From NCBI RefSeq assembly GCF_025583945.1, contig NZ_JAOEGU010000001.1:229191-293190 (forward strand): a DNA stretch of 64,000 nucleotides, given 5' to 3'. Numbering within the stretch: the first letter of the stretch is position 1; every line of letters starts with the position of its first letter. The notes under the pieces are model-generated. The model saw only the letters and a program-made list of their open reading frames with translations, was not told the origin of the DNA and did not search any database. Below are positions 25,823 to 34,563 of this stretch, one piece after another. Source of the stretch: Methylobacter psychrophilus. Lineage in GTDB: Bacteria > Pseudomonadota > Gammaproteobacteria > Methylococcales > Methylomonadaceae. Both the position numbers and the translations under genes were made by a program.

Positions 25823-27949
25823 TTAGCTAATTACCCATAACAGGAGTAATAACGTTGCAAACGAATAACTCAGGTAGGTTCGTATATTGCCGGTTTGAAT
25901 ACGTCCAACCTGCTTGGCCAGTTTATTGACTCCTCGTGCTATCGGGTGGTAAAAAAGCGGCCAGCTATGATCTTCAATCTGCAGTTTGTAATGCACGGCT
26001 GCAACATCCAGATTCATGGCACCTTGCATGTCTTTGTTAATTTGTTCATCGACAATCCAAACTCTTGCAAAGATTCGCCGTAAAGGCATAGTAAAGGCAC
26101 TGGAGGTATACTGCATGCGCGGTGTTAATCCACCAAAGCCACAATCCCAGGTTTCAGCCTTGCGTATCACTGTTAAAGGATTGCGACGCAAATACCAATA
26201 ACAGATACCGGCGGCAATGAGCGCTCCTATTAGTACCAGTGGCGCAGAATAGGATGCTTGTTCGGGAGAAACCGGAGCCAGCCACAACCAATCCAAAGCA
26301 GAATCATTCGGTAAAGTTTGTCCTAATAGTTGACCTGAAACAGTATTAATTAGTTGAATAATCGCGTTCGGGAAAATCCCGATAAAAAAGCACAAGCCGG
26401 CTAATAAAGCGGGACCTGCCAACATGCCTTTATGCCCTGTTTCATGGGCATTTTCACTATTTTCTGATCGTGATTGACCCAGAAATATCAGCCCAAATAC
26501 TTTGACAAAACAGGCGGCAGCCAAAGCCGAGGTCAGTGCCAAGGCAGCCGCTGCAACCGGAATCAAGCTACGTAAGACACCATTTTCCAGCACATCAACC
26601 TGCAAGGCGGTTTGAAAAGCCAACCATTCGGAAACAAAGCCGTTAAACAGCGGTAGCGAAGAAATACTCATGCAGCCGACCAAAAACAACAAACTGGTTT
26701 GCGGCATTTTTTTAATCAGGCCACCCATCATATCGATATTTAATTCATGGGTTTGGTGCTGAAGGATGCCGGCTCCCAAGAACAGTAAGTTTTTGAACAA
26801 GGCATGATTAAAGGCATGCAGTAACGCGGCCAGAAAACCTAATGCCGCCAGTTGCGGATGGCCGTTTGCCATAAAAATCATGGCCAAACCCAATACCATG
26901 AAAATAATACCGATATTTTCAACGGAACTGTAAGCCAACAGGCGTTTTAAATTGGGTTGCATCATGGCATAGAGGATGCCGCCCAGCGCTGAAAGGGTTC
27001 CCAGAGCCAGCAGTGCAACGCCCCATTGCCAGTGTATATCACCGAGTAAATCAAAACTAAAACGGATCAATCCATACAGTGCGACTTTAAGCATTACGCC
27101 GCTCATTAAGGCTGAAATATGTGAAGGTGCTGCCGGATGCGCTTCCGGTAACCAGATATGCACCGGTACTATTCCGGCTTTCATGCCAAAACCCAATAGT
27201 GCCAATACGAAAGCAATACTCGCCCATGTTACTGACAATTTGGATTCTCGTAAGGCATCAAAAGTAAAGCCGTCAGAAAAACTGGCCAGTACGCCAAAGC
27301 CTAAAATAATCGATAATGCGCCAACTTCCGCCATCAATAAGTAAAGAAAAGCGGCGCGGCGATTGGCAGGGTTTTCATGTTGAAAAGCCACCAGAAAATA
27401 GCTGGCTACCGACATTAGCTCCCAAGCAATCATAAACATGAAAGCATCATCCGCTAACAGCACCAACAGCATGCCGGCGACAAACAAACCGGTAAACAAA
27501 CCCAGACTGGCAAAAGGGTGCTCCTTTTCTTTATAGCTACTGACATAACCGGGGCCGTAAAGACTAACCGCACAGACGGCAATACCTATAATCAAAAAAA
27601 AGAAACCGGATAAGGCATCAAAACGGATATGCCAAGGCAGCCAGGGTAAGCCTAAAGCAATCTGGTCGGTAATAACGCTGTTACTGATCAGCACCGCTAA
27701 ACCGGCTATGACGGCAAACAGGCCTGAAAAACCCAATAAAACAAAGACTGCTTGTCTTAAAAAAGCCGGGTAATGCTGTTCTTCAAGACTTTTATTAACC
27801 CAATTCCGACACTTTACATTACCACTAAAGAATTTGTTAATACTGTACTGACTCATTGCCAACATGATCTGTCGCTGATTCATCATCAGTGCCAACAAGC
27901 CGGAAGCAAAGCTTAAAAGTACCGCACAATACGCTGATAAAAGGATCAT
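25823..27949 (-). CDS. HyfB-like proton-pumping antiporter subunit
   Basis: A 708-residue NuoL/HyfB-type protein with an estimated 15-16 membrane helices. The core motif reads GMKAGIVPVHIWLPEAHPAA followed by PSHISALMSG, and RLLAYSSVENIG follows. A C-terminal extension (about residues 560-708) has a long polar segment before a final helix, as in HyfB. It would be the distal proton channel of the complex. It is 94 bases downstream of SulP copy 1 on the same strand, so the two SulP genes and the hyf-like genes probably form one unit. The same family includes DabB, which drives inorganic carbon uptake in other autotrophs. Confidence 0.87.
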   Translation of the reverse strand: MILLSAYCAVLLSFASGLLALMMNQRQIMLAMSQYSINKFFSGNVKCRNWVNKSLEEQHYPAFLRQAVFVLLGFSGLFAVIAGLAVLISNSVITDQIALGLPWLPWHIRFDALSGFFFLIIGIAVCAVSLYGPGYVSSYKEKEHPFASLGLFTGLFVAGMLLVLLADDAFMFMIAWELMSVASYFLVAFQHENPANRRAAFLYLLMAEVGALSIILGFGVLASFSDGFTFDALRESKLSVTWASIAFVLALLGFGMKAGIVPVHIWLPEAHPAAPSHISALMSGVMLKVALYGLIRFSFDLLGDIHWQWGVALLALGTLSALGGILYAMMQPNLKRLLAYSSVENIGIIFMVLGLAMIFMANGHPQLAALGFLAALLHAFNHALFKNLLFLGAGILQHQTHELNIDMMGGLIKKMPQTSLLFLVGCMSISSLPLFNGFVSEWLAFQTALQVDVLENGVLRSLIPVAAAALALTSALAAACFVKVFGLIFLGQSRSENSENAHETGHKGMLAGPALLAGLCFFIGIFPNAIIQLINTVSGQLLGQTLPNDSALDWLWLAPVSPEQASYSAPLVLIGALIAAGICYWYLRRNPLTVIRKAETWDCGFGGLTPRMQYTSSAFTMPLRRIFARVWIVDEQINKDMQGAMNLDVAAVHYKLQIEDHSWPLFYHPIARGVNKLAKQVGRIQTGNIRTYLSYSFATLLLLLWVIS

Positions 27950-28043
27950 GAAATTCTCACTGTCTAAAATTTAAAACTGTTTGGGACGAAATGAGGTTAA
28001 AGGTTGGTTTTTAGGCCTCCATTTATAACCTTGCACCTAAATC

Positions 28044-29636
28044 TTATTTCCTGTCATCTGCCGTCATGATCCGTGCAGCCAAAGCGTGATCTGAAAAGGT
28101 TTCCAAAGCATTGCCTATTTGCTTGCAGTATCCTCCCTGCGCTTCATAGCTTTGTTGGAAATTATCAATAAACCCCATAACGGTATGGTCAATCAGATAA
28201 CCGTTGGTAAAATCGAAAATAAGGGTCTTACCGGGTTCCAGCTTGGCAAGTGCCTTTTTTAACGGCAGGAAATTTGAAAACAGGGCAGAACCCAATAATG
28301 TGATGACTAGCGTATCGTTATTTTGTTGTTGAATGGTAAAGTTAATCTTGAACAGATTGCCAAGCCAAACACCTCGTACGACATCAATGCCAAGTTTTGC
28401 GACAATACCCAAGGCGACACCGATTAACAAATCAGTCGTCAGTACCCCGATAATGGTAATAACAAATAAAAATAACTGATCTTTACCTACATCCCTTACG
28501 CTGGCAAATGTTTTAGGCGAAGCTAAACGATAACCGGTATAAACCAGTAATGCGGCTAATGAAGCCATGGGAATACTCTGGATAAGGCCGACAAACAAGA
28601 CGACAAAGAGTAATAACAACAGGCTATGAAAAAAATTGGCCCAAGTGGTTTTTGCCCCGTTATGGACATTCTCCGAGCTACGTATGATTTCAGCTATCAT
28701 CGGTAAGCCACCCATTAAACCGGCGACCAGATTGCCAATTCCAATTGCTGTTAAATCACGATCAAGATCGGAAGAACGCTTATATGGATCCAGCTTGTCA
28801 ACCGCTGTCGCAACCAGTAAGCTCTCAAGACTACCGATTAAACTGATACTCAGAACGGCCCCCCAAAAAGCTGGGGTGGTAATTTTTGAAAAATCAGGAA
28901 AATAAAAGCTTTCCAGAAAATTATCGGGAATGTCGACCAGGTAGTTTGAGCCGTTAATAGTTGTAAATTTAAAATCAAAATGCCAGGCGAATACAATACC
29001 TACCAGCACGACGATAACCGGAGCAGGAATCCTGACTCCGACTAACGGCCAAATGATCAGGATGAGCAAGCTTAAAAAACTAATGAGCACACAGTCCATA
29101 TTGGTAATAGCCAAACTATGCGGAATTTGTGCAATGATTGAGAACAAATTGCCTGCTTCCGGTGTGACTCCCAGCATAACGTGGGTTTGTGTAGCGATAA
29201 TAATAATGCCAATCGCAGCGAGCATGCCATGAACGACCGACGTGGGGAAAAAGGAACTTAGTTGCCCCAGTTTGTATATGCCCATTACAATCTGCAAAAC
29301 ACTGGCAATAACAATTGCCGCCAGCGTGTAACGATAACCGGCAAGCGCATCGCCTTCACCCAGTATTTGCACTGCCGCCAAAACTACTACGATCAAGCCG
29401 GCAGCTGGTCCATTAATAGTCAGGTAAGAACCGCCAATACGCGAGACTAAAAGCCCTCCTATTATTGCGGTAATAATCCCTGCCGATGGTGGGACCCCTG
29501 AAGCCACTGATACACCAAGACACAGTGGTAAAGCGATAAGAAAAACCAGGAATCCTGACAGTAAATCACTGCGCCAGTTTTCTTTTAAGCCTGCCAGTCC
29601 AGTTTGGGGGATAGCTGAAAGGGATGCTTTATGCAT
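28044..29636 (-). CDS. SulP-family anion transporter with STAS domain (copy 1)
   Basis: A 530-residue inner-membrane transporter with about 12-14 helices and a C-terminal STAS domain (about 435-530, with IFDFTNGYLIDHTVMGF). The SulP substrate-site region FLVFLIALPLCLGVS lies near residue 30. SulP proteins carry sulfate, bicarbonate and other anions, mostly with sodium or proton; the substrate cannot be read here. Position between another SulP and the hyf-like genes favours an anion related to that complex, such as bicarbonate. It is closely similar to copy 2 over the membrane core but shorter by 31 residues. The gene is preceded by a 195-base gap. Confidence 0.85.
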   Translation of the reverse strand: MHKASLSAIPQTGLAGLKENWRSDLLSGFLVFLIALPLCLGVSVASGVPPSAGIITAIIGGLLVSRIGGSYLTINGPAAGLIVVVLAAVQILGEGDALAGYRYTLAAIVIASVLQIVMGIYKLGQLSSFFPTSVVHGMLAAIGIIIIATQTHVMLGVTPEAGNLFSIIAQIPHSLAITNMDCVLISFLSLLILIIWPLVGVRIPAPVIVVLVGIVFAWHFDFKFTTINGSNYLVDIPDNFLESFYFPDFSKITTPAFWGAVLSISLIGSLESLLVATAVDKLDPYKRSSDLDRDLTAIGIGNLVAGLMGGLPMIAEIIRSSENVHNGAKTTWANFFHSLLLLLFVVLFVGLIQSIPMASLAALLVYTGYRLASPKTFASVRDVGKDQLFLFVITIIGVLTTDLLIGVALGIVAKLGIDVVRGVWLGNLFKINFTIQQQNNDTLVITLLGSALFSNFLPLKKALAKLEPGKTLIFDFTNGYLIDHTVMGFIDNFQQSYEAQGGYCKQIGNALETFSDHALAARIMTADDRK

Positions 29637-29831
29637 AAAAATCCTTGTTTATTGTAATATTGTAGGTTTGTAAATGGTTATTAAGCGCCTACTATACCAC
29701 TTTAGCCTTGACAGCGACTTCGATTAATGTTTGAAATAAATTCATGAGCTATGTCAGGCTCTCCCGGCAAGTCGCTACTATGCTGATTCAATCGCCATTT
29801 GACTGACAGTGCAGTAGCTTGAAAATGGTAT

Positions 29832-31517
29832 TTACACCCCGTAATGATCACTTTTACGGCGACTCATATTATCTCGCCTCATTCTGCGCACTGCCAAAGG
29901 ATGCTCTGAAAAAGTTTCGTGCTGTTCCATTCCCAGAAATACACATTTACCGCCATTGCCTTCATAGTTATGCTGAAAGTCATGAATAAATTCCATCACG
30001 GTATGATCGATAAGATAAGTATTGTTCATTTGGAAAATGATGGTTTTACCTTTTTCCAGATTGGCTAAAGCGGTCTTCAATGACATAAAGTTAGAGAAAA
30101 TCGCCGCGCCGACTATGCTGACAATAACAGTGTCGGTATCTTTCTGCTCAATAACAAAGTGGATCTTAAACAGGTTATTTAACCTGACGCCACGCAGCAA
30201 ATGGATAGTAAATTCGGTCAGGATGCCGATAGCAACGCCGATTAATAAATCAGTTGCCAACACACCGATAATCGTCACCACAAACATAAATAACTGTTCT
30301 TTACCAACGCTCATAACTTTAGCGAATTCTTTGGGCGAGGCCAAACGAAAGCCGGTATAGACCAACAATGCCGCCAGTGCAGCTAGAGGAATGCTATGAA
30401 TCAGTCGTGGAAACAGCACTACGAACAATAACAGTAATGTGCCGTGAAAAAAATTGGCCCACTGGGTTTTTGCACCGTTATTCACGTTAGCCGAACTACG
30501 CACGATCTCGGCAATCATTGGCAGGCCACCGACTAATCCGGCCAACAGATTACCTGCACCGACGGCTGTCAAGTCACGATCAAGATTGGAATGGCGTTTA
30601 TACGGATCAAGTTTGTCCACCGCCATGGCGCTAAGTAAGCTTTCCAGGCTTCCGACCAGGCTGATACTGATAACGGCTTCCCAAAACTCCAGGGTGGAAA
30701 ATTTTGAAAAATCGGGAAAATAAAAGCTGGACATAAAATTTTCAGATATCGCGACCAAAAATTTAGGGCCGACAGTTTCTTCGTGATGCGGTAAAAAATG
30801 TGCATCCGGTAAAAATAAATACATGTGCTCATGTTCCAGATCAAAATACCGAGCCAAACCCATTCCTGCTAACACGACAATCAATGGTGCCGGAATCATC
30901 TTTAAGGTGGGGTTTTTTATTACCGACCAGATAATCAATATCATTAGTCCGGTAAGACCAATAATGGCAATTTCATGATTAAGATTAACAATGCTGTGTG
31001 GAATCTGCGCGATAGTTGAAAACAGACTGCTGCCTTTCTCGGGTGTAGTGCCGAGCATAACATGGATCTGTTTAGCCATAATAATGATGCCGATAGCCGC
31101 CAACATCCCATGTATGACTGATGCCGGAAAAAAAGAGCTCAGACGTCCGGCTTTAAATACACCCATTAAAATTTGTATGACACTGGCAACGACAATGGCC
31201 GCCAAAGCATAGCGATAACCAGCCATCGCATCGCCGACACCCAGTTCTTGCACTGCACTAAGTACTACTACAATCAAGCCGGCAGCGGGCCCATTAATAG
31301 TGATAAATGAGCCGCTGATCCGTGAAACCAGCATGCCGCCAATAATGGCGGTAATAATACCTGCCGAGGGTGGAAAACCGGAAGCCATAGATATACCAAG
31401 GCATAGCGGTAGAGCGATAAGAAAAACCAGAAATCCTGATAGTAAATCGCTACGCCAGTTTTCTTTTAACCCGGCCAGGCCGGTTTTGGGTAATGCCGGT
31501 AATGAAGCTTCACTCAT
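29832..31517 (-). CDS. SulP-family anion transporter with STAS domain and His-rich loop (copy 2)
   Basis: A 561-residue paralogue of the adjacent SulP gene, with matching N-terminus (GLAGLKENWRSDLLSGF) and helices. It differs by an inserted loop at about residues 225-248 holding several His/Glu residues (DLEHEHMYLFLPDAHFLPHH), and by a C-terminal basic tail (RRMRRDNMSRRKSDH). The His-rich loop faces a short extramembrane region between helices and could bind metal or sense pH; this is inference. It is the first gene of the minus-strand series toward the hyf-like genes. A stem-loop lies about 150 bases upstream of the ATG. The pair likely arose by tandem duplication followed by divergence. Confidence 0.85.
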   Translation of the reverse strand: MSEASLPALPKTGLAGLKENWRSDLLSGFLVFLIALPLCLGISMASGFPPSAGIITAIIGGMLVSRISGSFITINGPAAGLIVVVLSAVQELGVGDAMAGYRYALAAIVVASVIQILMGVFKAGRLSSFFPASVIHGMLAAIGIIIMAKQIHVMLGTTPEKGSSLFSTIAQIPHSIVNLNHEIAIIGLTGLMILIIWSVIKNPTLKMIPAPLIVVLAGMGLARYFDLEHEHMYLFLPDAHFLPHHEETVGPKFLVAISENFMSSFYFPDFSKFSTLEFWEAVISISLVGSLESLLSAMAVDKLDPYKRHSNLDRDLTAVGAGNLLAGLVGGLPMIAEIVRSSANVNNGAKTQWANFFHGTLLLLFVVLFPRLIHSIPLAALAALLVYTGFRLASPKEFAKVMSVGKEQLFMFVVTIIGVLATDLLIGVAIGILTEFTIHLLRGVRLNNLFKIHFVIEQKDTDTVIVSIVGAAIFSNFMSLKTALANLEKGKTIIFQMNNTYLIDHTVMEFIHDFQHNYEGNGGKCVFLGMEQHETFSEHPLAVRRMRRDNMSRRKSDHYGV

Positions 31518-31663
31518 ACAAATCCTCGTTTTTGATAATAGTGTTTATAGCTTATTACTAGCGATTATTGTGCCAACTAGTTGTTATTGTTGTAACACAT
31601 TAATTTTATAAATAAATTAGGTTGAATTCATAATAAATGTAGTGGTAATGGACAATGGAGATG

Positions 31664-31698
31664 GGTGCAAAAAAACCTGATAGTGGTTTATTTGCACC
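31664..31698. promoter_or_regulatory. Near-perfect 14-bp inverted repeat upstream of SulP copy 2
   Basis: Arms GGTGCAAAAAAACC and GGTTTATTTGCACC pair at 13 of 14 positions around a 7-base loop. It sits about 150 bases upstream of the SulP copy 2 start, where an operator could lie. No T-run follows on the minus strand. The binding protein is unknown. Confidence 0.4.
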
Positions 31699-31856
31699 AC
31701 AATTGATGAAGATTATCTGTTCGATTGAGTAATTTATATATGAGGTATGTTTAAATTTGAGGTGACTTGATTCACAAAAGCTAATGCTGTTGCCCAGATA
31801 TGATTACTTCTGTTATTGGCTTTTTACGCGGAGAGGTAGTTGTGTTTACCACTGGC

Positions 31857-31883
31857 AAAAAAAACCGCCCCGGAGGGCGGTTT
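31857..31883 (-). terminator. Rho-independent terminator of the PEP-CTERM gene
   Basis: On the minus strand, AAACCGCCC and GGGCGGTTT enclose a 4-base loop and are followed by a run of eight T's. It lies about 35 bases after the stop at 31918. Confidence 0.85.
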
Positions 31884-31917
31884 CTCATTACAGCGCTAAA
31901 AATTGATGGCACATACC

Positions 31918-32592
31918 TTAAAGCAATTTTTTACGTTTTGACATTGAAAGCAGACCCATCATGCCTGCGCAAAAAAGCCACAAAGCTTGGGGAAGAGGAA
32001 CTGCAGTTACTGTTAAGCCCACAAATTTTTTCTCAATAAAGGCAATATCATGCTTTATATCTGATTGAGCGAACAGAATATTTTCAATAGAGACATAGAG
32101 TGAGCTGATTGTATCAGGAGCGAAGGCCAAATTGGCAGTCGCTACCCAATTAGTTGTGCTGGCCAGTCCTGTTTCAACAAAAGGATTTACCGACTTGATT
32201 TTGCTGACATACTCTTGAAAAGGAAATATCACATCTGACGCTCTTAACTCACCTAATGCACCAACCTTGGCATCGGCTCCGTTAAGAAGGTAGTCGCCTT
32301 TTTCAGTCAATGCAATATTGGATATATGATGACCATCTAACCTGTCAATTTTCACTTGGAAAGTACTTGAGGTTAACTCAGAAGCTCCGCCATCCACACT
32401 TTGTGCTTTGAAACCTACAGGCAAAAACACTAATGAATTTCCACTCACTGTAGGTGTTCCGAAAAGACCACTCAGGATATTATCGTAAGTGAATGAAACA
32501 GTATCACCATTGACCGTAACTAAAGAAGCATTACTTGCTCCTGAAACAGTAATAAAAAGAAATGCAAAAAATATTTTTTTAAAAGTAGACAT
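31918..32592 (-). CDS. PEP-CTERM (VPLP-type) exported surface protein
   Basis: A 224-residue protein with a Sec signal peptide (cleavage after SNA near residue 22). The C-terminal sorting signal is VPLPQALWLFCAGMMGLL, followed by the basic tail SKRKK. VPLP-type PEP-CTERM signals are processed by exosortase and direct proteins to the envelope or extracellular polysaccharide. The middle is a beta-rich, low-complexity domain I do not recognise, with VNGDTVSFTYDN near the mature N-terminus. AAGG sits upstream of the ATG at 32592. No exosortase or EPS gene is in the window, so the sorting machinery must be elsewhere. A strong terminator follows. Confidence 0.85.
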   Translation of the reverse strand: MSTFKKIFFAFLFITVSGASNASLVTVNGDTVSFTYDNILSGLFGTPTVSGNSLVFLPVGFKAQSVDGGASELTSSTFQVKIDRLDGHHISNIALTEKGDYLLNGADAKVGALGELRASDVIFPFQEYVSKIKSVNPFVETGLASTTNWVATANLAFAPDTISSLYVSIENILFAQSDIKHDIAFIEKKFVGLTVTAVPLPQALWLFCAGMMGLLSMSKRKKLL

Positions 32593-32635
32593 AATAATTA
32601 CCTTAATTTAATTTAAAAAACGTACCAAGACTTAG

Positions 32636-32670
32636 CGTGCCATCAAAATGAACGAAAAGAGTACGTGCCA
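32636..32670 (-). promoter_or_regulatory. Two TGGCACG boxes upstream of the PEP-CTERM gene
   Basis: On the minus strand, TGGCACG occurs at 32642-32636 and 32670-32664, 28 bases apart, 44-78 bases before the start. TGGCAC is the -24 half of a sigma-54 promoter, but neither box is followed by a good TTGC -12 element. PEP-CTERM genes in other bacteria are often sigma-54 controlled, so they may be degenerate promoters or regulator sites. Confidence 0.3.
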
Positions 32671-33121
32671 GAAAATTGTTTAATCAACTGGCTACTACAA
32701 TAAAGCAAAAAAGATGCCATCATGAAAATAGTTATTTATTTCAGTAGGTTGTTGGTGATTAGTGATTGCTGATGCACTACTATAAATAATAAAATGTAAA
32801 AAATCCTGACACATTTATAGGTTTTTTCTGATTTTATCGAAAATTTGTTTACACATTTTAAAGTGTCGATGTTTTAGTGAAGAATATTAATTGACGGGTT
32901 AATATTAACTAAAAGTACGTCGCTTATGGTGATAGATGCCTTTTAAAAAGGTACTTTATTAACATTTTTTAATTTTGATAAAGTGTAAAAAATTCTGAGA
33001 TTCTTAATGAATCTGGATGTTTTTCTCTGCTTGCGCTTTTATGATTGGATTAAAGTAATCCAATCATAAATCGACTACTGTGATGTGTTTGATCGATGTT
33101 TTAGGCGTTATTTCCAACAGG
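32671..33121. other. Intergenic stretch, AT-rich, with one long palindrome
   Basis: No gene is seen. The only clear feature is TGATTGGATTA / TAATCCAATCA (33042-33066), perfect 11-bp arms with a 3-base loop, extended by an A-T pair. No T-run follows on either side, so an operator or recombination relic is as likely as a terminator. Confidence 0.45.
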
Positions 33122-33271
33122 CTGTCCAAAAATAGGACTCGTAGTGAAGGGAAGCCGTTTTGAGTCAGGTTTTTTGGTCATTTGATATAAATAGTTTGTG
33201 TGTGTAACGAAAATGAGAGGGAAATCTGGCAGAAATGGCTTTTTCGCAGTCGGTTTTCTATTCTCGGACAG
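33122..33271 (-). mobile_element. MITE-like element C, copy 1 (150 bp)
   Basis: A 150-bp non-coding element, the reverse complement of copy 2 at 40531-40680, with matching internal segments including AAATGACCAAAAAA and TGACTCAAAA. Terminal repeats are CTGTCC(AAA)AATAG and CTATTCTCGGACAG, 12 of 14 bases paired. No target duplication is obvious. Confidence 0.75.
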
Positions 33272-33440
33272 CTTCCTAAGGGTGAATTCTTTACCTATAA
33301 ATTAACCGCATCTTCAATTGTATTTATGAGTTGAATATAAGTTTTTTTAAATGACATTGCCGCCATAATCTCTTGAAATGAATGTTCAGGATAATGAGAT
33401 GCGCCGGATTTGAGTACGAAATATTCTCGGAGAATAATCA

Positions 33441-34094
33441 ATGAAAAATCTACAGCATATGTTGAATGATATTGACATGGAGGTTTACCTGACTCGTCAT
33501 TTTATCAATAAGAAGGTATTGGATGATCGGGTTATGGCGGCAATGAAAAAGGTTCCGCGTCAGGCATTTTTACCTGCGGATTTACGTTATTGTGCTTACG
33601 AAAACAGTCCCGTGCCTATTGGTTCAGGGCAAACTATTTCCCAGCCTTATATGGTTGCTTTAATGAGCGATTTATTGAGTACCAAACCTTCTGATGTCAT
33701 TCTGGAAATCGGTACCGGTTCGGGTTATCAGTCAGCCATATTGTCTCAGTTGGTACAACAAGTTTATTCCATGGAAATAATTGAAAATCTGGTGACAACA
33801 GCAAGTAGACGCCTTGATGAACTTGGTTATAATAATATCGATATTCGTCAGGGCGACGGCTACTTTGGTTGGCCGGAACATGCTCCTTATGATGGCATAA
33901 TTGTCACCGCTGCTGCGCCGCATATTCCTCAACCCTTGATTGATCAATTGGCAGAAGGCGCTCGTCTGATTATACCGGTTGGTCTGCCTTATAGTTATCA
34001 AGAGCTGATGGTGGTAGAAAAAAAAGCCCATGCTGAAATTGAAACCCGAAAGATTCTTGGTGTCAGCTTTGTGCCACTTACTGGTAGGCATTAG
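33441..34094 (+). CDS. pcm: Protein-L-isoaspartate O-methyltransferase
   Basis: A 217-residue SAM-dependent methyltransferase that repairs isoaspartyl residues in damaged proteins in the cytoplasm. The family signatures are present: SGQTISQPYMVALM (substrate-binding region, about 60-73), LEIGTGSGYQSAIL (SAM motif I, about 85-98) and GIIVTAAAPHIPQPL (post-motif II, about 152-166). Length is usual for Pcm (about 205-220). The ATG at 33441 has GGAG upstream. It stands alone: surE and nlpD, its neighbours in enterobacteria, are absent. Confidence 0.95.
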   Translation: MKNLQHMLNDIDMEVYLTRHFINKKVLDDRVMAAMKKVPRQAFLPADLRYCAYENSPVPIGSGQTISQPYMVALMSDLLSTKPSDVILEIGTGSGYQSAILSQLVQQVYSMEIIENLVTTASRRLDELGYNNIDIRQGDGYFGWPEHAPYDGIIVTAAAPHIPQPLIDQLAEGARLIIPVGLPYSYQELMVVEKKAHAEIETRKILGVSFVPLTGRH

Positions 34095-34349
34095 CCCTGA
34101 CATCGTTCTGGATCGATATTTAAAATTATCATGCGCGTACTTTTAAGTCGAAATGGCTCAACTTATACGGAGGATTGTTAAGTGTGATGAAAAGGGCTGT
34201 ATTTGTCGCTGTTGTGGTAAAATTTTTAGCAGGCCGCTATTTCAGGCTACTGTATTTAGGTGATTCCTTGCGAATAATATTCCCGGCTTACTGGTGTTTT
34301 TATTTATTTACTGCGTGGTCAAAATAGTTTCGTTGCCAGTTGTTTTTTG

Positions 34350-34525
34350 GCTCGGCAACTGCTCCAGCGTCTTTTAAGGAGTCTACTGTTGATGCCCACG
34401 ATCGCTGTTCCAGAGGCGATTCTACCTCCGTTAACCATGACTACGTACCTTCTGCATCGTTGTAGTCGTTGTAAATAAACAAAAATCCTGTGCCACTTGG
34501 GACTATTAATTTCTGGATATCACCT
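34350..34525 (-). repeat. Dispersed repeat family B, copy 2
   Basis: About 176 bp, reverse complement of the copy at 20146-20370 but without its 52-base insert. It fills most of the 469-base gap between pcm and lptF. The rest of that gap shows no gene. It ends about 40 bases before the lptF start, so lptF promoter signals may lie within it. Confidence 0.8.
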
Positions 34526-34563
34526 CAGATATAAATCTATTCACTTTGATTAGGGAGACAGAC

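Noticed and set aside
32636..32670. Definite sigma-54 promoter
   Set aside because: The -24 half matches, but the -12 TTGC element is missing at the right distance in both boxes; kept only as a weak regulatory entry.
33041..33067. The TGATTGGATTA palindrome as a terminator
   Set aside because: No T-run on either side and no gene end close by.
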